Assembly: GCF_036346595.1 (NCBI RefSeq)
Contig: NZ_CP107834.1
Location: 4,278,001-4,342,000, forward strand
From: Streptomyces sp. NBC_00525
Lineage (GTDB): Bacteria > Actinomycetota > Actinomycetes > Streptomycetales > Streptomycetaceae
Direction: 5' to 3'
Length of the DNA: 64,000 nucleotides
Shown here one piece after another: positions 53,184 through 63,546 of the stretch (position 1 is its first letter; each line of letters starts with the position of its first letter). The notes under the pieces were generated by a model. The model had not been told where the DNA came from. It ran no database searches and saw only the letters and a list, made by a program, of their open reading frames with translations. The translations under genes were made by a program, and so were the position numbers.

Positions 53184-53591
53184 CTATACGTCTCTGATGA
53201 TCACGTGCTTCCCGCAGAGCTTCGACCAGTCGTCATGGTCGGAAGTCAGAACGATCACGGGGGCTGCGACGCGGAGCGCGAGCGCGGCGACGAGGGCGTC
53301 GATTGCGTACTTGTGCCCATGCAGCCCGCCCGCGTCCCGGAGTAGTGCCACTGCAGTGAGGGAATCCTCCTGACTGACCGGTTCCACCCGCAGCCGGGAG
53401 AGTAGCCATTTCAAGCGCGCCAGATCGGTCTTCCCGTGTACGGCTTCAACAATGGTCAGTGCAGACACGAGGACGGGAACCGCAGCCTGCCGGGATGCCT
53501 CGATGCGGGCCGCCATACCGCGGTCGTTGCGCAGGAGTAGAGAGAGTGCCTCGGAGTCGAGCACCAGCGAGCGGGCCGGCTGCTCCTTCAC
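53184..53591 (-). CDS. PIN-domain toxin (VapC-like)
   Basis: 135 residues, starting at GTG 53591 which overlaps the antitoxin stop (GTGA). The acidic PIN residues are in LVLDSEAL (Asp12), TIVEAVHG, KYAIDALVAALAL and TSDHDDWSKL. It is probably a ribonuclease that cuts a tRNA or rRNA site when freed from the antitoxin. It lies 28 bp beyond the DUF255 relic and faces it. Confidence 0.85.
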   Translation of the reverse strand: MKEQPARSLVLDSEALSLLLRNDRGMAARIEASRQAAVPVLVSALTIVEAVHGKTDLARLKWLLSRLRVEPVSQEDSLTAVALLRDAGGLHGHKYAIDALVAALALRVAAPVIVLTSDHDDWSKLCGKHVIIRDV

Positions 53592-53860
53592 GCAGCGCCC
53601 CGCTCGACATCCTCGGTGTTCACGTCTCCGAACAGCTCGCGACGAGCGGCTTCGATCTCCTGCTCCGTGAGTGAGCCGTGCTCCTCCTCATGGGACGCCA
53701 CGATCTCCGCGAGTCCGTCCATGGCGAGCTGGTGCCTGACAGCCTCGGTGATGTAGCTGGACAGCCCGCGTCGGCCGGTTCGGGAGCGGAGCTCGCTGAC
53801 CAGCTCGGCGGGCATGGACACGGAGATGTTCTCGGTGGTTCCGGCCCGGGTTGGCTTCAT
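53588..53860 (-). CDS. Antitoxin, ribbon-helix-helix type
   Basis: 90 residues from ATG 53860. TENISVSMPAELVSELRSRTG followed by GLSSYITEAVRHQL is a MetJ/Arc-like ribbon-helix-helix. The C-terminal acidic part (SHEEEHGSLTEQEIEAARRE) should wrap the toxin. An inverted repeat at 53867-53891 lies directly in front and fits autorepression. Confidence 0.85.
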   Translation of the reverse strand: MKPTRAGTTENISVSMPAELVSELRSRTGRRGLSSYITEAVRHQLAMDGLAEIVASHEEEHGSLTEQEIEAARRELFGDVNTEDVERGAA

Positions 53861-53866
53861 GCTCGA

Positions 53867-53891
53867 AGTGTAGGACAAGCTCTATTACACT
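53867..53891. promoter_or_regulatory. Inverted repeat upstream of the toxin-antitoxin operon
   Basis: AGTGTA (53867-53872) and TACACT (53886-53891) with 13 bases between, starting six bases before the antitoxin start. It overlaps the likely promoter. Confidence 0.5.
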
Positions 53892-53988
53892 GCGAGGGTC
53901 ATGCACGCTCCCGGTTTCGATGGGCGTGATCAGGTGCAGATCGGGGTGCGTGTGGGCCTTCGAAATCGTGTGTGTGAACCTTGTCGAC

Positions 53989-54912
53989 ATGTCGAGGACG
54001 AATGACGCCAGCGAGTTCTACACCATTGAGCTGGTCGATGGTGTGGCTGATGGGCTGCGCCGAGTCACGCGCAAGGGCTGGACTGGAGAGGTCCTGGCTT
54101 TTCCGCGGCTGGCCTACCGAGATGTACGTGGCGAACTGGCGCGCCCTGGTGTCTATGTCCTGGTCGGTCCCAACGACGGCAGCCTCTCCAGGCCGTACCA
54201 GTTGTACATCGGCCGAAGCGATGCCCTGCGAACCCGTATGGACACCTACCAGACGGCCAAGGCGAAGGACTTCTGGAACTACACCTTTGTCCTGACAAGC
54301 GCATGCGGCCATCCTCTGAGCACCGCGATCACCTCCCGCCTGGAGGCAGATCTGATCAAGTCGGCGCTCGACTTCGGGCGGGCTGTCATCAACGTCAACC
54401 AGCCGCGCCCGCTCGCGCTCGATGGGCAGGACACTCGTTTTCTGGAGGAGTACCTCAAGCACGCCCTTGCGATCCTGCTACTGCAGGGAGCGCCCTATTT
54501 CGACGAGCAATTGGCTGTGCACCCTGCATCTCCCTCCCGGTCCGGCTCGGGTTCTCCACGGCGCGAGTACCGCCTGAGCACGAAGGCAAAGCTGATCATC
54601 GCGAGAGGTTACGAGAGCCCGCACGGCTTCACTGTCCTGGAGGGCTCCTTCGCGCGTAGAAAGGCCACTGACTCCATGCCCGAGGCTTCTCGCAGGCTGC
54701 GTGAGCAGCTTCTGGAAGAGGAGGTCCTGGTTGTTGAGAACAGTGAGCGCCTACGGCTGACACAGACGTACACCTTCACGCACCCGTCCCCTGCTGCCAG
54801 CGTGATGCTGGGATACAGCGTCAATGGGGTGGACAGATGGAAGGACGAAAAAGGGCACTCTCTGGCGGCCGTACGCAAGGCTGAGACGCAGGAGGCTGCG
54901 GAGCGCCCCTGA
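53989..54912 (+). CDS. GIY-YIG nuclease with DUF4357-like C-terminus
   Basis: 307 residues from ATG 53989; GTG 53974 is an alternative. The nuclease core (about 50-140) reads RPGVYVLVGPN, QLYIGRSDALRTRMDTY, then the catalytic Glu in SRLEADLIKSAL and Asn in INVNQPRP. The second half (about 215-300) has STKAKLIIARGYESPHGFTV, LEGSFARRKATDS, and a predicted helix-turn (RRLREQLLEEEVL), which fits DUF4357. Such proteins occur with restriction systems and mobile DNA; whether it cuts alone or as part of a defence set is unknown. Lower GC than the flanking core genes. Confidence 0.82.
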   Translation: MSRTNDASEFYTIELVDGVADGLRRVTRKGWTGEVLAFPRLAYRDVRGELARPGVYVLVGPNDGSLSRPYQLYIGRSDALRTRMDTYQTAKAKDFWNYTFVLTSACGHPLSTAITSRLEADLIKSALDFGRAVINVNQPRPLALDGQDTRFLEEYLKHALAILLLQGAPYFDEQLAVHPASPSRSGSGSPRREYRLSTKAKLIIARGYESPHGFTVLEGSFARRKATDSMPEASRRLREQLLEEEVLVVENSERLRLTQTYTFTHPSPAASVMLGYSVNGVDRWKDEKGHSLAAVRKAETQEAAERP

Positions 54913-54939
54913 CAGCTGGCGCGCCGTCCGTGGTCGTCG

Positions 54940-54967
54940 ACTCCTGCCGGTAGAACCCGGCAGGAGT
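54940..54967. terminator. Hairpin terminator after the GIY-YIG gene
   Basis: Arms ACTCCTGCCGG / CCGGCAGGAGT with a six-base loop, 28 bp after the stop. Confidence 0.8.
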
Positions 54968-55092
54968 TGCAGAGGAGTCCTGACGCGAGCCGGCGCCGGG
55001 GTCTGCGGGGGCAACGTCGACCGCGCCCTCCGCAGCCACCTCGTACGCCGTCCCGCTTCTGTGCCCAGATGATCCCAACAGGGAAGTGCGGA

Positions 55093-55440
55093 CTAGCCGG
55101 CCGGACTCCGGCGGCGGGTGGTGTTCCGGCGCCGAGCCGTTCCGAGCAGGGAGGTCATCACGGCGAGGGCCGCTTTCTGGCGTTGCGGCTTACGGGACCA
55201 GACCGCAGGACAGACCACCCCGAAGAAGAAGAAAGCGCCCAGGAGCAGGCTCGGAGCCGCCGACATCGCGGCGACGGCCATGTTGCCCTGAAAACCGGCG
55301 GCAAGGGTGCCTGCGCCGGTCACCGCCAGACCGGCGGGGGTCAGCCAGCGAGTGGGGCGTCGCCGTGGTTCCGCACCCAAGATTCCGTCCATGCTCTGGT
55401 CGACTTCGCGAGGCAGGGGATTCCCCGTACCCTCAGACAT
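55093..55440 (-). CDS. Small membrane protein
   Basis: 115 residues from ATG 55440. Two membrane helices (about 34-50 and 58-80; FFFFGVVCPAVW) with an N-terminal acidic/polar segment (MSEGTGNPLPREVDQSMDG) and a strongly basic C-terminus (SRKPQRQKAAL, RRRNTTRRRSPAG). It has no known domain. It lies within the island, antisense to its neighbours. Codon use is acceptable, but without homologues it could be misassigned. Confidence 0.5.
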   Translation of the reverse strand: MSEGTGNPLPREVDQSMDGILGAEPRRRPTRWLTPAGLAVTGAGTLAAGFQGNMAVAAMSAAPSLLLGAFFFFGVVCPAVWSRKPQRQKAALAVMTSLLGTARRRNTTRRRSPAG

Positions 55441-55477
55441 GTAGTTCTCCGTACCGATAGAAGGGGACTACGAGTGA

Positions 55478-55507
55478 GACGGCTTCCTGTTGGCGCAGGG
55501 AGCCGTC
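55478..55507. terminator. Hairpin in the island, possible terminator
   Basis: GACGGCTTCCTG / CAGGGAGCCGTC (one mismatch) with a six-base loop, in the roughly 260-bp gap between the small membrane protein and the SRA-HNH gene. The gap otherwise shows nothing I can name. Confidence 0.5.
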
Positions 55508-55699
55508 GCTCGTTGCAGGCGCACGACTCAGCCGTCGACGTAACAATGGCAGACCTTTCGACCCTGTTGGTCCGCAGAAAATACCGCGGGACTGTTGTAG
55601 ATTGGGATCGTTGCAGCTCAGAAGCTATTCTGGCGACTCTGGTGTGATTCATGACACTTCGAAGAGAAGGGAAAATGTGCTCTACTTCACAGTGGAAAT

Positions 55700-57244
55700 G
55701 TGTCCAGGGCGCTCCCTGTGAGGGGTGATGGGCCCCTGGCTGAGTTCGCGCGAGCCCTTCGTGAACTGCGGGAGAGGGCGAACGGAACGGTCAATGCGGT
55801 GGTCGCGTGCGGCGCGTCGAGGACTGCGGTCTACGCGGCGCTGAGCGGTGCCCGCCTGCCGAGTGTGCAGACGCTGGATTTGATGGTCGACGCGTGGGCG
55901 AATGGTGCTGCGGCGGAACGGGGCCGGTGGCGTGAGCGTCGACGTGTGGCCGAAGGGGCTATGGCGGAGCGGTCGCGCCTGGCGGGAGCGGCGGTTCCGC
56001 GCCGCACGCCGGAAGAGGCCGACTTCGCCGACCAACTGCGTGCCCTCTGGGGTGTGTGTGGCAGGCCTGCCACCGAAGCGGTAGCCCGCCATTGCGAGGT
56101 GAGCGCTCGTACATTGGACTCCTACCTCGACGGGCGGACCCTCCCCACGCCTGAGCGGTTCGACCAGGTCCTCGCCGGCCTGGCCTCCGTGATCAAAGCC
56201 GGAGCCGGAGGCGAGGCGGATGAGTCGGTCGTGTGCAATGCGCCGCGAACGGAGACGCTCCGGGAAGCCCTTCTCCGGGCGCGCACGGCACGGAAGGAGG
56301 AACGCGCCAGGGTCAGGGAGTTGGCTACGGCGCTGCCTGGCGGGCAGGCGGACCCTACCGGAGGCGTGCCGTCGTCCTCCGATGGGTTCGGTCATGTGCC
56401 CGGAGTCCTGCCGGGACGCCGTTTCGACGATCGCGGGACTTTGGCCAGAGCTGGAGTCCATCGACAGTTGATGTCCGGCATTGCGGGCAGCGAGACTCTG
56501 GGGGCGGAGTCGGTTGTCCTCAGCGACGAGCGTTCCGGCGACGAGGACCACGGTGACGTCATCATCTATACCGGCGAGGGGGCGACGGGAGATCAGCAGC
56601 TCACCCGTGGCAATGCCGCGCTGGCGAGGAGTGCGTCCACCCGTGTTCCCGTTCGTGTGGTCCGCCGGACCGCGAACGCCCCTGGCGGCCTGGCATACCG
56701 TTACGATGGGCTCTACACGGTTGAGGATTACTGGTCCGAGCAGTCACCGGACGGACGGCGTGTGTGGCGATTCCGCCTCGTCCGAAGGGCGCCTGCTGAG
56801 CAGGGTGTAGCGCACCTCCCGCAACGAGACGAAGCCGAGAGGTCGGGCTTGGCCAGCAGTATGAGGTCACCCCTTTCGGTCCAACGGGTCGTCCGCAGTA
56901 CTGCCGTTGCCAACCTCGTCAAACAGATGCACGACTTCAGGTGCCAAATCTGTGGCGTCCGTCTCCTGCTGAAGGGTGGTCGTGCCTACGCGGAAGCTGT
57001 GCACATCCGCTCCTTGGCCCGTCCCCACAACGGCGCGGACGCGATCAATAATGTGCTGTGTCTGTGTCCCAATTGCCATGTGCTCATGGACGCAGGCATG
57101 TTCGTCATCAACGATGACCTCACGGTCGTGAGCCGGGCTGACAGCACGGTGCGCGGAGTGCTCCGGGAAACTCCGGAACACCGGATCGACAGACAGGCGC
57201 TCGCCTATCACCGCACCCTCCACGGCCTGCCGAGGGAGGAGTAG
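55700..57244 (+). CDS. HTH-SRA-HNH protein, candidate type IV restriction endonuclease
   Basis: 514 residues from GTG 55700. Residues 10-65 and 108-165 are two similar helix-turn-helix-like segments (VACGASRTAVYAALSGARLP and HCEVSARTLDSYLDGRTLPT), each ending in a LP motif. An Arg/Glu helix follows (185-208). The SRA/YDG domain (about 234-362) has PGRRF, GVHRQLMSGIAGSETLGAES, GDVIIYTGEGATGDQQ, GNAALARSAS, PVRVVR and literal YDG. The HNH domain (415-462) has CQIC, AEAVHIRSL, NNVLCLCPNCHVLMD (zinc Cys pairs 415/418 and 456/459). SRA reads modified cytosine and HNH cuts, as in McrA-like type IV enzymes; the double N-terminal HTH-like part is unusual. Confidence 0.88.
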   Translation: MSRALPVRGDGPLAEFARALRELRERANGTVNAVVACGASRTAVYAALSGARLPSVQTLDLMVDAWANGAAAERGRWRERRRVAEGAMAERSRLAGAAVPRRTPEEADFADQLRALWGVCGRPATEAVARHCEVSARTLDSYLDGRTLPTPERFDQVLAGLASVIKAGAGGEADESVVCNAPRTETLREALLRARTARKEERARVRELATALPGGQADPTGGVPSSSDGFGHVPGVLPGRRFDDRGTLARAGVHRQLMSGIAGSETLGAESVVLSDERSGDEDHGDVIIYTGEGATGDQQLTRGNAALARSASTRVPVRVVRRTANAPGGLAYRYDGLYTVEDYWSEQSPDGRRVWRFRLVRRAPAEQGVAHLPQRDEAERSGLASSMRSPLSVQRVVRSTAVANLVKQMHDFRCQICGVRLLLKGGRAYAEAVHIRSLARPHNGADAINNVLCLCPNCHVLMDAGMFVINDDLTVVSRADSTVRGVLRETPEHRIDRQALAYHRTLHGLPREE

Positions 57245-57441
57245 GACATTGACGTGGGAGTCGCCCCCGAAGGCGTGGTAGTCCTGAGCGGCTTGGCCTG
57301 CCGCGCATTATCCGAGTGACCTTTTGTACGACTCACGCCTCGACCCCAGGTTCGGAATCGTGCCTCCTCCGGCCTGCGGCAGCCGTTCTTCGTGCGTAAA
57401 TGGTCACGCAGCGCGATCCTCGTGGTGCAACGATGGGAGGC

Positions 57442-57488
57442 ATGGACCGACTGGCGAACTCCCAGTCGCCCTACTCCTCCAGCACGCA
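57442..57488 (+). pseudogene. Relic of a DUF255/YyaL gene start, right island border
   Basis: Reads ATG GAC CGA CTG GCG and encodes [11 protein letters not shown]; after a one-base frameshift LLQHA follows. This equals the family start MNRLA...[14 protein letters not shown] (intact gene at 57912). A GGGAGG ribosome site is kept one base before ATG. Homology stops after LLQHA. Confidence 0.8.
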
Positions 57489-57515
57489 CCAGGTGGCAGA
57501 GAAGTGCGTGCGCCA

Positions 57516-57779
57516 TCATCCGCCAATGCCCGTAACAGCGACGGGGGTCGGCGAAGACCTGGGCCGATTGAGCCACAGGACGTGGGAGGTGTCGAGGGCG
57601 TCCAGGGCGTTTGCCAGGATGCGGGCCAGCCGGTTGTGGCGCTTGGAGGCGCTCGGGCCCACGACGACCATCCCGTCCACGATCTCGATCCCGGTGCACT
57701 GTTCCTCGGACCAGGAGTCGTACTGTTCCGCGCTGATCTGCGTATGCATCCACGCGGGCACCACCATCTCGGCGGTCAT
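57516..57779 (-). pseudogene. Truncated Uma2-family nuclease gene
   Basis: 87 residues from ATG 57779. [40 protein letters not shown] and [13 protein letters not shown] match the first third of Uma2 proteins (about 190 residues). The rest, which carries the catalytic PD-(D/E)xK residues, is replaced by an unrelated 25-residue end ([18 protein letters not shown]). The truncation point is next to the DUF255 relic, so deletion and rearrangement occurred at this border. Confidence 0.75.
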
Positions 57780-57911
57780 GGAGTGCCTCCTTCGAGGAAC
57801 CTCGGCGATCCGGGTGCCGCTGGGACTCAGCGTACTGAGCGGTCGGCGGCGCCGACTCGATCCCGCGCGGGTGCCCCTGGCCGGGGGCGGCGTTGTGAGA
57901 GGCTGGCGCGT

Positions 57912-59966
57912 ATGAACCGGTTGGCTGGTGTGACCTCGCCGTATCTGCTTCAGCATGCTGACAATCCGGTCGACTGGTGGCCCTGGTCGCCCGAGGCGTT
58001 CGAGGAGGCGCGGCGGCGGGACGTGCCCGTGCTGCTCAGCGTGGGGTACTCGTCGTGCCACTGGTGTCACGTCATGGCGCACGAGTCGTTCGAGGACGAG
58101 GCGACCGCCGCGTACATGAACGAGCACTTCGTGTCCGTGAAGGTGGACCGCGAGGAGCGGCCCGATGTGGACGCCGTGTACATGGAGGCCGTGCAGGCGG
58201 CCACCGGGCACGGGGGGTGGCCGATGACCGTGTTCCTGACGGCCGACGCCGAGCCGTTCTACTTCGGGACCTACTTCCCGCCCGAGTCGCGGCACGGGAT
58301 GCCGTCCTTCCGGCAGGTGCTGGAAGGGGTCACCGCCGCCTGGACCGGGCGGCGTGACGAGGTCGGGGAGGTCGCCGGGCGCATCGTGCGGGACCTGTCC
58401 GAGCGGAGCCTGGCCCACGGCGGCGACGGGCCGCCCGGTGAGTCGGAGTTGGCGCAGGCGCTGCTCGGGCTGACCCGGGAGTACGACGAGCAGCGGGGCG
58501 GGTTCGGCGGGGCGCCCAAGTTCCCGCCGTCCATGGCGCTGGAGTTCCTGCTGCGCCACCACGCCCGCACCGGGGCCGACGGCGCTCTCCAGATGGTCGT
58601 CGGCACCTGTGAGGCGATGGCCCGCGGTGGGATCTACGACCAGCTCGGCGGCGGGTTCGCCCGGTATGCCGTCGACCGCGAATGGGTCGTCCCCCACTTC
58701 GAGAAGATGCTCTACGACAACGCGCTCCTGTGCCGCGTGTACGCCCATCTCTGGCGCGTCACCGGGTCGGATCTCGCTCGCCGGGTCGCCCTGGAGACGG
58801 CCGACTTCATGGTGCGCGAGCTGCGGACCCCCGAGGGCGGGTTCGCCTCCGCGCTCGACGCCGACAGCGAGGACGCCACCGGCAAGCACGTCGAGGGCGC
58901 GTACTACGTGTGGACGCCGGACCAGTTGCGCGAGGTCCTGGGCGAGGAGGACGCCGCCTTCGCCGCCGCGTACTACGGCGTGACCGACGAGGGCACCTTC
59001 GAGGAGGGCGCCTCGGTCCTCCAGCTGCCCGGCGACGCCGGAGACCCCGGAGACGCCGCAGACCCCGGTGACGGCAGTGACGGCAGCGACTCCCGCGCCG
59101 CCGGCGTACGCGAGCGGCTCCTCGCCGCCCGTGACGCCCGCCCGCGCCCCGGCCGGGACGACAAGGTGGTCGCCGCCTGGAACGGCCTCGCCGTCGCCGC
59201 GCTCGCCGAGACCGGTGCCTACTTCGACCGGCCCGACCTCGTCGAGCGCGCCACCGAGGCCGCCGACCTGCTGGTCCGGGTGCACATGGGCCCCGTCGCC
59301 CGGCTCGTCCGCACCTCGAAGGACGGGCGCGCCGGTGAGCACGCCGGGGTGCTGGAGGACTACGGGGACGTCGCCGAGGGCTTCCTCGCCCTGGCCGCCG
59401 TCACCGGCGAGGGGGCCTGGCTGGAGTTCGCCGGGTTCCTGCTGGACATCGTGCTCCAGCACTTCCGGGGCGAGGGCGGCCAGTTGTACGACACGGCCGA
59501 CGACGCCGAGCAGCTCATCCGGCGCCCCCAGGACCCCACCGACAGCGCGACCCCGGCCGGCTGGACGGCCGCCGCCGGAGCGCTCCTGTCGTACGCCGCG
59601 CACACCGGCTCCGAGCCCCACCGCACCGCCGCCGAGGAGGCGCTGGGCGTCGTCAAGGCGCTGGGCCCGCGCGCCCCGCGCTTCATCGGCTGGGGGCTCG
59701 CGGTGGCCGAGGCGCTGCTCGACGGCCCTCGCGAGGTGGCGGTCGCCGGACCGGTCGGCGGCGAGCTGCACCGTGCGGCCCTGCTGGGCCGGGCCCCCGG
59801 CGCGGTCGTCGCGGCCGGCGAGCCGGGCGGCGCGGAGTTCCCGCTGCTCGCGGACCGTGTGATGAAGGACGGCGCGCCGACGGCGTACGTCTGCCGCCAC
59901 TTCGTGTGCGACGCCCCGACGACGGACCCGGGCGCCCTGGCCCACGCGCTGGGCGGGACGCCGTAA
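57912..59966 (+). CDS. DUF255 thioredoxin-fold/glycosidase-like protein (YyaL type)
   Basis: 684 residues from ATG 57912. The N-terminal thioredoxin-like domain has [37 protein letters not shown] (the CxxC pair) and [10 protein letters not shown]. The second part (about 180-680) is an alpha/alpha-barrel like glycosyl hydrolases ([42 protein letters not shown]). A 21-residue Gly/Asp/Pro-rich linker (about 375-400) interrupts it. The family is widespread; its substrate is unknown. The gene itself is intact, and both island borders hold relics of it. Confidence 0.93.
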   Translation: MNRLAGVTSPYLLQHADNPVDWWPWSPEAFEEARRRDVPVLLSVGYSSCHWCHVMAHESFEDEATAAYMNEHFVSVKVDREERPDVDAVYMEAVQAATGHGGWPMTVFLTADAEPFYFGTYFPPESRHGMPSFRQVLEGVTAAWTGRRDEVGEVAGRIVRDLSERSLAHGGDGPPGESELAQALLGLTREYDEQRGGFGGAPKFPPSMALEFLLRHHARTGADGALQMVVGTCEAMARGGIYDQLGGGFARYAVDREWVVPHFEKMLYDNALLCRVYAHLWRVTGSDLARRVALETADFMVRELRTPEGGFASALDADSEDATGKHVEGAYYVWTPDQLREVLGEEDAAFAAAYYGVTDEGTFEEGASVLQLPGDAGDPGDAADPGDGSDGSDSRAAGVRERLLAARDARPRPGRDDKVVAAWNGLAVAALAETGAYFDRPDLVERATEAADLLVRVHMGPVARLVRTSKDGRAGEHAGVLEDYGDVAEGFLALAAVTGEGAWLEFAGFLLDIVLQHFRGEGGQLYDTADDAEQLIRRPQDPTDSATPAGWTAAAGALLSYAAHTGSEPHRTAAEEALGVVKALGPRAPRFIGWGLAVAEALLDGPREVAVAGPVGGELHRAALLGRAPGAVVAAGEPGGAEFPLLADRVMKDGAPTAYVCRHFVCDAPTTDPGALAHALGGTP

Positions 59967-59987
59967 CGGCCGGGCGGGCCGCGGCTC

Positions 59988-60605
59988 TCACAGCCGCAGC
60001 CCGCCCTCCAGCGTGCCCAGCGCCTCGTTCACCAGTGCCGGCAGGTCGCCCTGCTGGCCCCGGTCCGCCCAGTACAGCGTCGCCTCGCGCAGGGCTCCCA
60101 GGACCGCCGCGACGAATACCCGGACGCGCAGGTCGTCCGGGTCGCGGCCGGTGCGGTCGGCCAGGACCCTGGCCAGGGTCTTCGCGGTGTCCGACATCGT
60201 CTCGGTCATCCGGGCGCGGACCGCGGGGACCTCGGCCATCAGGCGGGTGCGGCGGCGCAGTTCCCCGTCGTCGTCGGCGAGAAACGTGGTCAGCGCCTCC
60301 CGCATCATCAGCCGGACCGACTCGAGCGGCGGCTCGTCGACCGGGCGCGCCCGGAGCAGGGCCTCCATGACCGGGTCGTACTCGTCGGTGAGGACGATGT
60401 CCTCCTTCGACGCGAAGTAGCGGAACACCGTGCTCGGCGAGACCTCGGCCGCCTCCGCGATCTGCTCGATGGTGGTGGCCTCGTAGCCCCGCTCGTCGAT
60501 CAGGCGGTACGTCGCCTGCCGGATCGCCACCCGCGTCCGGTACTTCTTGCGCTCGCGCAGACCCATGGGCGCGGGGTGGGACGGGGGACGGGACGTGGCG
60601 GTCAT
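59988..60605 (-). CDS. TetR-family regulator
   Basis: 205 residues. HTH: ATTIEQIAEAAEVSPSTVFRYF followed by ASKEDIVLTDEYDP. The ligand domain ends LVNEALGTLEGG. It converges on YyaL and lies next to the hemolysin III-type gene on the same strand; the palindrome before that gene could be its operator. Confidence 0.88.
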   Translation of the reverse strand: MTATSRPPSHPAPMGLRERKKYRTRVAIRQATYRLIDERGYEATTIEQIAEAAEVSPSTVFRYFASKEDIVLTDEYDPVMEALLRARPVDEPPLESVRLMMREALTTFLADDDGELRRRTRLMAEVPAVRARMTETMSDTAKTLARVLADRTGRDPDDLRVRVFVAAVLGALREATLYWADRGQQGDLPALVNEALGTLEGGLRL

Positions 60606-60680
60606 GGGCCCATTGTCCGGTACCGCCCGCCGCCGCGGCCGGGCCGGACGTACGGGGCCGGAGGCAGCCGGCCGGCCGCG

Positions 60681-61379
60681 TCAGCTGTGGTTGTACGCCA
60701 CCAGCGAGATGCCGACGTAGTGCACCACGAAGGCGGCCAGGGTCAGCGAGTGGAAGACCTCGTGGAAGCCGAACCAGCGCGGCGACGGGTTGGGCTTCTT
60801 GATGCCGTAGATGACGCCGCCCGCGCTGTACAGCACGCCGCCGACGACGACCAGCACCAGCACCGCGATCCCGCCGGTCCGCATGAAGTCCGGCAGGAAG
60901 AAGACCGCCGCCCAGCCCATCGCGATGTAGCAGGGGGTGTACAGCCAGCGCGGCGCGCCGACCCAGAAGACCCGGAACGCGATACCCGCGAGCGCCGCCG
61001 CCCACACCGCCCACAGCAGCGGAGTACCCGTGGACTCGGGGAGCAGCAGCAGGGTGAGCGGCGTGTACGTGCCCGCGATGATCAGGAAGATGTTGGCGTG
61101 GTCGAGCCGGCGCAGGACGGCCTCGCCGCGCGGCCCCCACGTACCCCGGTGGTACACGGCGCTCACGCCGAACAGCAGGCACGCCGTCAGAACGTAGATC
61201 GCACAGGCGATCCGGCCCCGCGTGCTGTCCGAGAGGGCGACCAGGAACAGACCCGCTATGACGACGGCGGGAAACATCCCGGCATGCAGCCAGCCGCGCA
61301 TCCGGGGTTTGAGCGGGGCGTCGGCGAGCGTGGCCGGGCGAGGACCGGCGGTGTCGGGTGCGGCGGCGGCAGCAGTCAT
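60681..61379 (-). CDS. Hemolysin III/PAQR-type membrane protein
   Basis: 232 residues with seven membrane helices. The family landmarks are SAVYHRGTW (Ser/His), RRLDHANIFLIIAGTYTPLT (Asp-His) and FGFHEVFHSLTLAAFVVHY (two His), which form the zinc site of the PAQR/alkaline ceramidase superfamily. Bacterial members may act as lipid hydrolases or affect membrane fluidity. A 9-bp-arm inverted repeat lies in its leader. Confidence 0.9.
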   Translation of the reverse strand: MTAAAAAPDTAGPRPATLADAPLKPRMRGWLHAGMFPAVVIAGLFLVALSDSTRGRIACAIYVLTACLLFGVSAVYHRGTWGPRGEAVLRRLDHANIFLIIAGTYTPLTLLLLPESTGTPLLWAVWAAALAGIAFRVFWVGAPRWLYTPCYIAMGWAAVFFLPDFMRTGGIAVLVLVVVGGVLYSAGGVIYGIKKPNPSPRWFGFHEVFHSLTLAAFVVHYVGISLVAYNHS

Positions 61380-61388
61380 TTCCGCATC

Positions 61389-61410
61389 GTACCTACGCCG
61401 CCGTAGGTAC
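61389..61410. promoter_or_regulatory. Inverted repeat upstream of the hemolysin III-type gene
   Basis: GTACCTACG / CGTAGGTAC with CCGC between, nine bases before the start codon. It may be an operator or an mRNA hairpin that covers the ribosome site. Confidence 0.55.
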
Positions 61411-61615
61411 CCGATATGGACCGGGGTACGTGCGGATGCTCACATGGGCGGCCCTCTGGACATATGGGCGCGAGCGGCGGATGATCAAATGAGTGCGGTC
61501 GGCACCGGATGAGCGCCAGGGGAATTCGAAGGGGTACACGCATCCGGGTCGCAGCCCCCACGGGGCACCAGGGCACAAGAGCACCAACCGAACACACCCT
61601 CACCAAGGAGCGATC

Positions 61616-63442
<1,827 letters not shown>

Positions 63443-63507
63443 GCCCGGCTGCCCGTACGGCGACGGCTGGGCCCGGTCGCGCCCGTACGGTGACGGGCTG
63501 GGTGGCT

Positions 63508-63542
63508 CCCGGTCCGCGCGTCCTGGGGGCGCGTGGACCGGG
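63508..63542. terminator. Hairpin terminator after pckA
   Basis: CCCGGTCCGCGCG / CGCGTGGACCGGG (one mismatch) with a nine-base loop between convergent genes. Confidence 0.75.
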
Positions 63543-63546
63543 GCCG

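Noticed and set aside
53196..53206. Another GATCACGTG like the cya palindrome
   Set aside because: It lies inside the coding end of the PIN toxin gene and has no symmetric flanks.
55341..55652. Minus-strand 103-codon frame overlapping the small membrane protein gene
   Set aside because: No ribosome site, motif-free, and it covers the hairpin at 55478-55507.
57245..57441. Possible transposase or integrase remnant between the SRA-HNH gene and the DUF255 relic
   Set aside because: Neither strand gives a recognisable motif (no DDE or Tyr-recombinase signature) and no terminal inverted repeats were found.
57324..57911. N-terminal extension of the YyaL-type protein
   Set aside because: It would run antisense through the Uma2 remnant. 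The family start MNRLA...[14 protein letters not shown] is at 57912.
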